Made by a program: the position numbers and the translations under genes. From Ruminococcus sp. (GTDB taxonomy: Bacteria > Bacillota > Clostridia > Oscillospirales > Ruminococcaceae), in contig NZ_DXUU01000071.1 in assembly GCF_019417665.1 (NCBI RefSeq), positions 1 to 8,713 of the forward strand: a stretch of 8,713 nucleotides of DNA, given 5' to 3'. Under the pieces are notes generated by a model. That model worked only from the letters and a program-made list of their open reading frames with translations, was not told where the DNA came from and did not search any database. This document shows, in pieces, positions 1-7,036 of this stretch (position 1 is the first letter of the stretch; each line of letters opens with the position of its first letter).

Positions 1-64
1 GTTTCCCTCGCTTTTATCCGCATTATTCTTAAAAGATACTAAACAGGCTCTTAGAAGCGTATAA
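1..64 (+). other. Unresolved leader, possible 3' end of an upstream tail gene
   Basis: All three forward frames are open from the left edge but close early, at about 30-32, 40-42 and 62-64. In a siphovirus tail module the gene before the tape measure usually encodes a tail assembly chaperone, often with a programmed frameshift, so one or two of these frames could be its end. The frame ending at 62-64 would place its stop directly before the terminator hairpin. None of the three short peptides looks like a family I know, and the stretch is more AT-rich than the genes to the right. It may also be non-coding or a disrupted junction. The reading frame cannot be decided from this window. Confidence 0.25.
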
Positions 65-67
65 ATA

Positions 68-103
68 GCGGCACTTTTACGGTATGTGAGAGTGCCGTTT
101 TTT
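68..103 (+). terminator. Intrinsic terminator directly upstream of the tape measure gene
   Basis: CGGCACT at 69-75 pairs perfectly with AGTGCCG at 91-97, and the stem can be extended by wobble pairs. It is followed at once by six T residues (98-103). No A run precedes the left arm, so it should act only on + strand transcripts. The T tract ends one base before the tape measure Shine-Dalgarno sequence at 105-109. It probably ends or attenuates transcription from the upstream structural genes. Confidence 0.72.
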
Positions 104-121
104 CGGAGGTGGTGAAATAAT

Positions 122-2593
122 ATGGCAGATGAAAGCATCAGAGTCCCCATTGACGGTGATACCAGCGGTTTTGACCAAAAGGTTGAAGGCATGAAAGGGA
201 CGATCTCCGCAGCATCTGTGGCAATGGGCAATCTGCTGTCCGATCTGGGCAAGAAAGCCCTGTCTGCATTTGGCGATATGATCTCCTCCGGTGACGAGTT
301 CAACAAGGCGATCAATCAAATGTCCTCTTCGACTGGTGCCACCGGGGCGGAGCTGGAAGGGCTGCGGGATGTGGTCAAGGACGTGTACGGCAACAACTTC
401 GGGGATTCCTATGAGGATGCTGCCAATGCCGTGGCAGAAGTCACGAAGCAGACCGGACTGATGGGCGAGGAATTGCAGTCTGCCACAGAGGGTGCTATGG
501 CACTGAGCGACACATTCGGCTATGAAGTCAACGAAAGCACCCGTGCTGCATCGGCACTCATGAACAACTTCGGGATCAGTGCCGAAGAAGCATACAATCT
601 CATTGCCGCAGGAGCACAAAACGGTGCCGATCAGAACGGCGATCTGCTGGACACCCTCAACGAGTATTCCACGCAGTATGCGGCGTTGGGACTGTCCGCA
701 GAACAGTTCACCCAGAGCCTGATCTCCGGTGCAGAATCCGGAGCGTTCTCCATCGACAAGGTGGGCGATGCGGTCAAGGAGTTCAATATCCGCTGCAAGG
801 ACGGCAGTGATTCCACGGCAGAGGGCTTTGCCATGATCGGCATGAATGCAGATGACATGGCACAGCGGTTTGCGGCTGGCGGTGACACGGCACAGGAAGC
901 ATTTTTCCAGACTGTCCAGGCGTTGGACAGCATTGCAGACCCTGTCGCCAAAAACCAAGCTGCCATTGACCTGTTCGGCACACAGTTCGAGGACTTACAG
1001 GCAAACCTATTGCCCATGCTGGCAAACATGGAAGATGCATCCGGTGTGGCGTATGATGCACTGGGACAGATCAACGAGGTCAAATATGACGACATTGGCA
1101 GTGCGGTAGAGGGACTGAAACGGACTGTCAGCGGTTTCTCTCTGGATATGAAGTCCACGCTGTCTGCCGGAGCAGCAGATGCCATTTCCGGTATCATCAA
1201 TGTGATGAACGGCGGAGATGCTGCCGGGATCTTTGACGGGCTATTTGAAAGCATCAACAGTGTGATCGACTCCATCGGCAGCAGATCCAGCGGCATGGTG
1301 GAAGCTGGCAAGAAGATACTGGGCGAATTTCTTTCCGGTATCCGGAAAAACCTGCCTGGCATTCTCAGTGCCGGAACAGAGATCCTAAACAGCATCGTCC
1401 AGGGCATTTCGGAAAATGCTTCGGCATTACTGGAAGCAGGACAGACACTTTTGAACGGCATTATTACGGCGATTCAACAGGCATTGCCGAATCTGCTGCC
1501 CATTGCGGTGCAGCTGATCACCACGCTGATCAACGGATTGTCCGAGGGATTGGTGGCACTGATGGAGTATGTGCCGCAGATCATTCTAGCCATTGTCAAT
1601 GTGATCGTGGAGAATCTGCCCACGCTGATCGTGGCAGCTATCGAGATCCTAAACGCTCTGGTAGGCGGTCTGATAGACAATGTCAGCACGATTCTGACAG
1701 CGGTCATTATGATTATCATGACACTGACGGATATGATAATCCAGAATCTCCCTCTTCTGATCGATGCAGCCATTCAGATCATTATGGCATTAGTCAATGG
1801 CATTCTGGACAATCTGCCGCAATTGATCGAAGCGGCAATTGATATGATCTTTGCCATTGTCAACGGGCTGATCGAACAATTGCCACAGCTGATCGATGCA
1901 GCCATTCAAATTGTCACAGCTCTGTTTCAAGGGCTAATAGACAACTTGCCAATGATTATTGAAGCAGCAATCAAGCTGATGTATGGACTGTCTTCCGGGT
2001 TGATCAAAGCGATTCCGGATCTTTTGAAAGCGATTCCCCAGATATGGGGAGCGATCTGGGATGCACTCACCGAAGTGGACTGGCTAGAACTGGGCGGCAA
2101 CATTCTGAAAGGCATCGCCAACGGTCTGATCGAGGGTGTTTCTGCCATCTGGGATACGGTGCAGGACGTTGCCGGACAGATCTGGGACGGATTCAAGGAC
2201 TTTTTCGGGATCAATTCCCCGTCTAAGCTGATGCGTGACACTGTGGGTAAATTTTTACTGCCCGGCGTTGCTGTAGGCATGGAAGACACCACAGGCGACA
2301 CTGCCGATGATCTGAACCGTTCGCTGGATGCCATGATGGACAAGGTGGACACAGACCGGCTGCAAATGCAACTGGATTCTGCGGTACAGATGCAGGGCTA
2401 TTCCAGCATGGGAGCTGCCGGAACGGCAGTGCAGTACAATCCGCCGGAGAAAACGGCGGCGGAGGAATACCGGCAGCCGCAGCAGAACGGGGATATTATC
2501 ATTCCGGTGAACATCGGCGGCACACAGCTGGAAACTGTGGTAGTCAAGGCGGCTCAGATCGCCAACGCAAGGAGCGGAGGGGAAACATTATGA
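122..2593 (+). CDS. Phage tail tape measure protein
   Basis: This 823-residue protein is the tape measure that fixes siphovirus tail length and is thought to leave the tail tip with the DNA at infection. Residues ~75-290 look like the PhageMin_Tail-type minor tail domain, including an SSSTGATGAELEGL helix start common in this family. Residues 386-649 are twelve consecutive 22-residue hydrophobic repeats. The C-terminus has the family hallmark FFGINSPSKLM (near 694-704) followed by GVAVGM. The start at 122 follows GGAGGTGGTGA (105-115). The GGAGG is a little far from the ATG (12 bases), but the downstream GGTGA gives closer pairing. An intrinsic terminator lies just upstream, and the stop overlaps the next start by four bases. 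At ~1.5 Å per residue, the usual tape-measure rule, the tail would be about 120 nm. The identification is strong; the tail-length figure is inference. Confidence 0.93.
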   Translation: MADESIRVPIDGDTSGFDQKVEGMKGTISAASVAMGNLLSDLGKKALSAFGDMISSGDEFNKAINQMSSSTGATGAELEGLRDVVKDVYGNNFGDSYEDAANAVAEVTKQTGLMGEELQSATEGAMALSDTFGYEVNESTRAASALMNNFGISAEEAYNLIAAGAQNGADQNGDLLDTLNEYSTQYAALGLSAEQFTQSLISGAESGAFSIDKVGDAVKEFNIRCKDGSDSTAEGFAMIGMNADDMAQRFAAGGDTAQEAFFQTVQALDSIADPVAKNQAAIDLFGTQFEDLQANLLPMLANMEDASGVAYDALGQINEVKYDDIGSAVEGLKRTVSGFSLDMKSTLSAGAADAISGIINVMNGGDAAGIFDGLFESINSVIDSIGSRSSGMVEAGKKILGEFLSGIRKNLPGILSAGTEILNSIVQGISENASALLEAGQTLLNGIITAIQQALPNLLPIAVQLITTLINGLSEGLVALMEYVPQIILAIVNVIVENLPTLIVAAIEILNALVGGLIDNVSTILTAVIMIIMTLTDMIIQNLPLLIDAAIQIIMALVNGILDNLPQLIEAAIDMIFAIVNGLIEQLPQLIDAAIQIVTALFQGLIDNLPMIIEAAIKLMYGLSSGLIKAIPDLLKAIPQIWGAIWDALTEVDWLELGGNILKGIANGLIEGVSAIWDTVQDVAGQIWDGFKDFFGINSPSKLMRDTVGKFLLPGVAVGMEDTTGDTADDLNRSLDAMMDKVDTDRLQMQLDSAVQMQGYSSMGAAGTAVQYNPPEKTAAEEYRQPQQNGDIIIPVNIGGTQLETVVVKAAQIANARSGGETL
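1277..2068 (+). repeat. Twelve 66-bp (22-residue) repeats inside the tape measure gene
   Basis: Residues 386-649 of the tape measure divide into twelve units of exactly 22 residues with no insertion or deletion. The better conserved units follow a pattern like DNLPQLIEAAIDMIFAIVNG plus two hydrophobic residues. Units 6 and 8-11 are closest to each other; the first and last are more degenerate. At the DNA level the 20-base string ctgatcgatgcagccattca occurs exactly at 1757-1776 and again at 1889-1908, 132 bp apart, which is two units. The 22-residue period equals two hendecads (11+11), which suits a right-handed helical bundle. The hydrophobic content also resembles membrane-inserting segments. 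Confidence 0.9.
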
Positions 2594-3459
2594 GACTCGT
2601 GAATATCTGGGGAAAATCACCGAGCGGCACTTGGTCTTGTGCTGCCAATATGCGACAGCTGGTCAACGGAGATTCTACTGCGGAACCTCTGGGAAAACGA
2701 TTTCAAAGTGCCGGCGGAACACAGATCTATTATCCGGTTCTGGCGTTGGTGGAAACCATTCCGCTGTCGTTTGAGGTGCACGGAGATACCGCCTTGTACA
2801 AGCTGATGAGTGTGCTCAGATGTGGTGTACTGTATCTGGACGGTGCAGTTTATCCGGTACAGTCAGTGACAATTGTTCCGTTTGATTTTTTCCGTGGCAC
2901 CTGTGTGATCGTATCCGGAAATATTTCTGTGACCACGGTCTCTGTCAGTCGGGAAATTTATCAGGTGTCTTTCCCAGCGATCCGGCAAAGCGGTCAGGAC
3001 GAAAGCGGCGAGATCCCATGTTTTATGCCGCTGTTTCAGCGTGGAAGTTTGGAATTTTGCGGTGTCGAAATCGTACAGGACAGCAAGGGCACTCCCTTTT
3101 CGCCGCTGGCATATTTGCAGTCCAGAAACGGCAAACGTCTGGCGGACGGGTCTGTGCAGCTGCCGGACTACACGACCGAAAACACAGATGTGATCTATCT
3201 GCATTTCTATGTCGGTGCAAATTTGCTGCAAGCGGCTTCGCCAAAAATTTTGATATACGGTGTCAACGGGTATCCAAATGCAGAAAGAGATCTGACGGCG
3301 TATTTTCAAGATCCCAGCGGAAATTGGATCAGCAGCGTCATTGGAATCGGCATTACAGGAGCAGTGACAAATGCCTATGTGCGGATGCAGTGCGGCGATA
3401 TTGACCGCATTTATCGTCTGCGGATCGATGCACCGAATTTCCGGGAGGATGAGATATGA
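2590..3459 (+). CDS. Distal tail (Dit)-like tail protein
   Basis: This 289-residue protein sits directly after the tape measure, where siphoviruses of Gram-positive hosts encode the distal tail protein that forms the ring joining tail tube to tip. Length fits the Dit family (roughly 250-300). Residues 1-140 are rich in alternating hydrophobic strands and carry a PLSFEVHGD-like stretch near 58-66, as in the N-terminal ring-forming half of Dit proteins. The rest (~150-289) reads as a second beta-rich domain, ending in a polar tail. GGAGG at 2576-2580 lies nine bases before the ATG, which overlaps the tape measure stop (ATGA). Its own stop overlaps the next start in the same way, so the three genes are probably translationally coupled. 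Assignment is mainly by position; I see no diagnostic motif, and it could be another minor tail protein. Confidence 0.6.
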   Translation: MRLVNIWGKSPSGTWSCAANMRQLVNGDSTAEPLGKRFQSAGGTQIYYPVLALVETIPLSFEVHGDTALYKLMSVLRCGVLYLDGAVYPVQSVTIVPFDFFRGTCVIVSGNISVTTVSVSREIYQVSFPAIRQSGQDESGEIPCFMPLFQRGSLEFCGVEIVQDSKGTPFSPLAYLQSRNGKRLADGSVQLPDYTTENTDVIYLHFYVGANLLQAASPKILIYGVNGYPNAERDLTAYFQDPSGNWISSVIGIGITGAVTNAYVRMQCGDIDRIYRLRIDAPNFREDEI

Positions 3460-4853
3460 TCATTGCAGAATCCATTCGGGTGGAGATATACAAATACAAC
3501 TATGCCGCACACAGCTATGATCTGGTTACTACACTGACGGAATCCAGTATCATTTCTGCCGGCGGCAAGCGGCAGTGCTGTGCAGACGGCACATTTGAGA
3601 TCGGCGGCGTGTATGCTGCCACGTTTTCCATGCAGGCAAAGATTCCGGGAATGACCACATTTCAGGTGCGTGGGGCAAAATTACGGGTACGTTCCAAATA
3701 CGGCACTGAATCCGCATGGCACAATATGGGCACATTCTGGGTCACGGATGCCACCCGTGTGGGCGAGATCTTTTCCGTCAACGCACAGGACTCTGTGGGG
3801 TGGCTGGATACGTCCAGCTATAACAGCACATCGGAATCTGCCGTCAAAGCTGTCGGAAAGGTGCTTGCAGACAAGTGGCAAAATATCGGGATCGGAATCG
3901 ACCAGTGGGACGAAAACGGAACTGAATACGGCGGCTGGCTGCAATATCTGACGGACTGCACCAATACCTTTATCCAGTCCCAGACCGGCGTAAAAGAGAT
4001 GCTGCACTGGAAAGCGTATGACAAGGCAAGACGGGAAACTTATGGCAGGTACTGCAACGACAGAATCTATGCAAAGGTCAATGAGAAATGGTCACAAACC
4101 ATATATCCGGCAAAGTTTTATCTGAGTGCAGAAAACAGCAACAGCGACTCTGACTGCCCACGGGATTTTTACCGCTATCTGTCCGAGCTGGCATTTGGAT
4201 TCATTTATGCCAGACCGGAGGACGGAGCTTTGGAACTGGGACAGTTCGGGAACGGTTATCACGGAAGTGCCAGCATCGGCATGTCAGAAATAGAATACGA
4301 TTCCTGTGAGGTGGCGGATTATGAGATCCATATGCTGCGTACAGATGCCCGTGTGGAACTGGAAGATGAAAAATCTACATGGGCATGGGTAAGACATAGT
4401 TCTCCGGATTACAGCACCAGTTCTTTTCAGCGGTTTCTGATCGAATCCAATCCGTTTCTGGATGGTTTTGCAAAGGATTTTGTATTTAGCAGCGGCTATG
4501 GACTGAGTACCATTCCCCATTCTATGTGGCTCGCAAGATATTCTTCCGACACCGGGAATCAGTATGCAGTGCGTCCGTTTTCCTGCACCGTACACAGTAC
4601 AAAACGGTTTCAGCTGGGACAGAAAATCAAGCTCTCTTATCGGGATTTTCATGAGACCACTGCCAAAAGCTATGACAGCATTATCACTGCCATTGAATGG
4701 ACATTTCGGGGCGGTACAAAGCTTTCCTGCGGCGGCGAGGACAGCCGTGTGATGGCGGACTGCATCCGTTCTTCCAAGGGCGACAAAGTCCGCAAAGAGG
4801 CACGGAACCGATGCAGAGCGTTGGAAAAACGAGTTCAAAAACTGGGAGGGTAA
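3456..4853 (+). CDS. Gp27/Tal-like baseplate hub protein
   Basis: This 465-residue protein follows the Dit position and most resembles the hub (Gp27-like or tail-associated lysin N-terminal) proteins that close the tail tube. Seen directly: a GGKRQCCADGTFEIGG segment (36-51), matching the Gly/Cys/Ala-Phe strand pattern at the start of many Firmicutes hub proteins; MGTFWVTDAT followed by FSVNAQDSVGWLD (91-118), the usual strand-turn-strand pair of the hub ring domain; and near the C-terminus a SIITAIEWTFRGGTKLSC strand like the closing strand of this fold. The last ~25 residues are highly basic and may form a short coiled coil. No peptidase or lysozyme domain is attached, unlike longer Tal proteins, so any wall-degrading function at the tip must lie elsewhere. 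GGAGG at 3444-3448 is seven bases before the start. The fold assignment is inferred from pattern and gene order. Confidence 0.58.
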   Translation: MIIAESIRVEIYKYNYAAHSYDLVTTLTESSIISAGGKRQCCADGTFEIGGVYAATFSMQAKIPGMTTFQVRGAKLRVRSKYGTESAWHNMGTFWVTDATRVGEIFSVNAQDSVGWLDTSSYNSTSESAVKAVGKVLADKWQNIGIGIDQWDENGTEYGGWLQYLTDCTNTFIQSQTGVKEMLHWKAYDKARRETYGRYCNDRIYAKVNEKWSQTIYPAKFYLSAENSNSDSDCPRDFYRYLSELAFGFIYARPEDGALELGQFGNGYHGSASIGMSEIEYDSCEVADYEIHMLRTDARVELEDEKSTWAWVRHSSPDYSTSSFQRFLIESNPFLDGFAKDFVFSSGYGLSTIPHSMWLARYSSDTGNQYAVRPFSCTVHSTKRFQLGQKIKLSYRDFHETTAKSYDSIITAIEWTFRGGTKLSCGGEDSRVMADCIRSSKGDKVRKEARNRCRALEKRVQKLGG

Positions 4854-4856
4854 GAC

Positions 4857-6194
4857 ATGATATTGCAGGCAAACAAGAAATTCATTGACACCAGCCATGT
4901 GGCACATCTGCTGACTGCCGGAGAAAAGTATGCGGACAAGCTTGTCTTTTCCGTAGAGCGATTTTATCAGGAAACCGATCTGTCCGGCTGTCTGTTTGTG
5001 ATGCGTGGTGTCAACAGTGCCGGAAATCTGGCACTGGAAACGCTTTCGCAGGAAGTCATGGAAACAGAGATCCGGCTGACATGGAACGTGTCTCCGGCGT
5101 TTACTGCGGTTTCCGGTATGCTGGCGTTGGAGATCGTCTGCTATGACAACGGTGACCGCATTCTGAAATACACGGTCACGCCCATGCAGGTGAAAGCCTC
5201 TGTGCTGGAGGAATACAGCGGCGGTGTGGACGCTATCGAGGAAGCACTGAAAGAAATGGAACGGATCCTGACGGAAACCAGAACGATTTCGGTACAGCTG
5301 CCACAGATCCGAAACGGCACATGGTGGCTGTATGATGCCGACAGCGGAGCGTATACAGACAGCGGTCTGCCGGCTCGCGGTGAAAAAGGCGAACCGGGAG
5401 AAAAAGGGGATCCGGGCGAGCAGGGCGTTCCCGGTGAAAAGGGAGAAACCGGAGAAAAGGGTGAGCCGGGTGCAAAGGGCGATCCCGGCGAAAAAGGCGA
5501 ACCCGGTGCACCCGGAAAAGACGGTGCAGACGGCGTAGACGGACGTGACGGTGCGGACGGAAAATCCGCCTATCTCCTTGCAGCAGAGCATGGCTACAGC
5601 GGTTCTGAATCCGAGTGGCTGGCATCTTTGAAAGGCGAAAAGGGAGATGCCGGACAACCGGGGGAACGTGGAGAAAAAGGGGATCCGGGAGAGCAGGGCA
5701 TTCCCGGTGAAAAAGGCGACACCGGTGCAGACGGGAAAGACGGATTTTCCCCCATTGCTGCTGTGGCGAAAGACGGTAGCGTGGTGACGATCACCATCAC
5801 AGATGTCAACGGTACAACGACTGTGACGCTGACAGAAGGGGCTGCGGTAGACCTCACGCCGTATGCAAAGACGGTTTATGTGGACGAAAAGGTGCAGGAG
5901 CTGTCCGACAGCCTGACGTATACCTTGCAGGAGCATACGCTGTCCATCACGCATCTGGAGGAATCTGCACACACCCATGACAATCTGGACGTACTGAATA
6001 AGATCAGCGGAACAGAGTGGACACAGCTGGTTTCCATCAAGCACTACCACAACAACATAGAAACGCTGAACAGCATTAGTCCGGCGGACTATGAGAATCT
6101 GAGTAGCAAGTTTCCGGCGAGAATCACGGCGTTAGAGGATTCTCTGGGCGACATTGCAACTGCTCTGGCGGACATTGTGGAGGTGACGGCGTAA
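4857..6194 (+). CDS. Collagen-like baseplate/tail fibre protein (BppU-like N-terminus)
   Basis: This 445-residue protein has a modular fibre layout. Residues 1-115 form a beta-rich domain resembling the Ig-like N-terminal domain of upper baseplate proteins, which would dock it to the tip. Residues 120-145 are a short helix. Residues 175-237 are 21 uninterrupted Gly-X-Y triplets, then comes a 22-residue break (238-259) containing AEHGYSGSESEWLASLK, an element common in phage collagen-like fibres. Another 13 triplets run at 260-298. A beta segment (~299-340), a helix (~341-370) and a HxH-containing repeat (372-420) follow. Gly-X-Y tracts imply a homotrimeric shaft, so this is probably part of the host-binding apparatus. 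GGAGG at 4845-4849 lies seven bases before the ATG, with three bases between genes. Fibre identity is strong; the docking role is inferred. Confidence 0.78.
   Translation: MILQANKKFIDTSHVAHLLTAGEKYADKLVFSVERFYQETDLSGCLFVMRGVNSAGNLALETLSQEVMETEIRLTWNVSPAFTAVSGMLALEIVCYDNGDRILKYTVTPMQVKASVLEEYSGGVDAIEEALKEMERILTETRTISVQLPQIRNGTWWLYDADSGAYTDSGLPARGEKGEPGEKGDPGEQGVPGEKGETGEKGEPGAKGDPGEKGEPGAPGKDGADGVDGRDGADGKSAYLLAAEHGYSGSESEWLASLKGEKGDAGQPGERGEKGDPGEQGIPGEKGDTGADGKDGFSPIAAVAKDGSVVTITITDVNGTTTVTLTEGAAVDLTPYAKTVYVDEKVQELSDSLTYTLQEHTLSITHLEESAHTHDNLDVLNKISGTEWTQLVSIKHYHNNIETLNSISPADYENLSSKFPARITALEDSLGDIATALADIVEVTA
5379..5567 (+). repeat. First Gly-X-Y (collagen-like) repeat block
   Basis: Twenty-one Gly-X-Y triplets encoded as 9-bp units beginning GGT, GGC or GGA, rich in GEK, GEP and GDP and ending with aspartate-rich GAD/GVD/GRD triplets. 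Positions 5400-5440 recur almost exactly in the second block. Confidence 0.92.
5634..5750 (+). repeat. Second Gly-X-Y (collagen-like) repeat block
   Basis: Thirteen Gly-X-Y triplets after the 22-residue break. Bases 5673-5713 match 5400-5440 at 39 of 41 positions, in the same frame and 273 bp (91 codons) apart, so one block looks derived from the other by duplication. Recombination between the two copies would delete exactly 91 codons without a frameshift. Confidence 0.9.
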
Positions 6195-6824
6195 ATGGCG
6201 ACAATTGCACAGTACATTGCAGAGATCAACCACCAGCGTGACCTGCTAGCAGGGCATCTGGTTGCCCGTGGCATTATCGCAACGGCAGACGAAAAGCTGA
6301 ATCTGCTGGTACACAAGGTTTCCCTGCTGCCCTCTGGCTCGACCAAAAAAACAGTGGTTTTTGATGCAGACCACCGGGACGGGATCTTTCTTTCCCACAA
6401 TAACACCCTGTACAGTCTTTCTGCTTTTACGGCGGTATATCCGGACTTTTGCAGCAGCAAAAATGAGTATGCCCTGAACTATTCCACTTCTATTTTTGGA
6501 TGGGATTATTCCTGTTACACCTGTTCGACTGTGCCGCTGACGATCTCTGCGGCAACACAGATTGCGATGCGGTTTCTGGCAAGCAGCACAGAGGCAGGCG
6601 TTTTGCGGCTGGTACAGTCGGACAGCGGTACGGCAGAGGATATTCTCGCCAAAGCACAGACAGAGGGCAGCTATATTGCCCTGTCTTTGCAATGGCTGTA
6701 CAGCACGGATTATATCACCACGCTGACCCCCTGCGAAGGTGTCACCACAGGCACATACTATCTGGCATGGGTCGGACGGAGCAACAACAGCCGTCCGCTG
6801 ATCCGGTCGATTACAGCGATTTAA
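6195..6824 (+). CDS. Unrecognised tail-tip protein, possible receptor-binding or fibre-end protein
   Basis: This is a 209-residue protein of unknown function. The first ~45 residues (MATIAQYIAEINHQRDLLAG onward to SLLPSG) form a predicted helical segment of the type 'N-x-x-R-x-x-L-A-x-x-L-V-x-x-G' seen at the N-terminus of many Firmicutes phage fibre or tip proteins, where it is thought to trimerise or dock. The remainder is strand-rich and aromatic, with a Cys/Tyr cluster around GWDYSCYTCS (~102-111), and ends in a predicted beta segment rather than a helix. The ATG directly abuts the stop of the collagen-like gene; GGAGG at 6179-6183 lies inside that gene, 11 bases upstream. Placement between fibre and lysis genes suggests a host-contact or fibre-associated role, but no family or catalytic motif is recognised. 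Confidence 0.5.
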   Translation: MATIAQYIAEINHQRDLLAGHLVARGIIATADEKLNLLVHKVSLLPSGSTKKTVVFDADHRDGIFLSHNNTLYSLSAFTAVYPDFCSSKNEYALNYSTSIFGWDYSCYTCSTVPLTISAATQIAMRFLASSTEAGVLRLVQSDSGTAEDILAKAQTEGSYIALSLQWLYSTDYITTLTPCEGVTTGTYYLAWVGRSNNSRPLIRSITAI

Positions 6825-6836
6825 GGAGGTTATTTT

Positions 6837-7034
6837 ATGAATCTGATCGAGGCAGTTGAGCAGCTGAAAAGCGGCAAGGCGATCCGGCGGAGCAGCTGGG
6901 GGGATGCGGCGATTCAGGCGGCACAGCTGGAAAACGGACAGTATCAAATCTTTGCTTCTGGGAATCTCACGCCGGAAATGCTGGTTTTGCTTTCCGGCGA
7001 CTATGAAGCAACAACAGGAACGGAGGAAACATGA
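6837..7034 (+). CDS. Small Tad2/DUF2829-like protein
   Basis: This 65-residue protein starts with NLIEAVEQLKSGKAIRRSSW (residues 2-21), the helix-turn-strand signature of the DUF2829 family, now known as Tad2-like: E-A-x-x-x-L-K-x-G-K-x-x-R-R-x-x-W. Its C-terminal half has LTPEMLVLLSGDYEA (44-58), which lines up with the family's closing strand, usually 'dLlAdDWev'. Characterised Tad2 proteins of phages bind and sequester the cyclic-ADP-ribose-type signal of Thoeris defence. Typical members are around 80-110 residues, so this one lacks most of the middle section and ends in a polar TTGTEET tail. AAGGAGGT (6823-6830) overlaps the preceding stop and is seven bases from the ATG, one of the best ribosome sites here. 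The stop overlaps the holin start. Family membership is likely; anti-Thoeris activity is uncertain. Confidence 0.55.
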   Translation: MNLIEAVEQLKSGKAIRRSSWGDAAIQAAQLENGQYQIFASGNLTPEMLVLLSGDYEATTGTEET

Positions 7035-7036
7035 TG
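7022..7036 (+). promoter_or_regulatory. Holin ribosome site with two adjacent ATG starts
   Basis: GGAGG at 7022-7026 is followed by ATG at 7031 (four-base gap) and an in-frame ATG at 7034 (seven-base gap). The second has the more usual spacing. The products differ by one methionine only. The site lies within the end of the Tad2-like gene. Confidence 0.6.

Noticed and set aside
41..53. AAACAGGCTC followed by TTA as an insertion-sequence end with target site
   Set aside because: The similarity to IS termini is only from memory of general patterns, and no partner repeat or transposase is in the window.
60..65. TATAAA as a -10 box for a promoter of the tape measure gene
   Set aside because: No acceptable -35 lies 16-18 bp upstream, and a start near 72 would fall inside the terminator hairpin.
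77..958. 293-residue open frame on the - strand opposite the tape measure
   Set aside because: It runs through the terminator hairpin and antisense to a well-supported gene, has no ribosome site, and its composition (many Cys/His/Arg) is typical of antisense translation.
4284..6050. 588-residue open frame on the - strand opposite the hub and collagen-like genes
   Set aside because: It is a shadow: the repetitive Gly-X-Y codons and the codon bias of the + strand genes keep the antisense frame open. It has no ribosome site, crosses two genes with clear function, and its translated repeats mirror the collagen tract.
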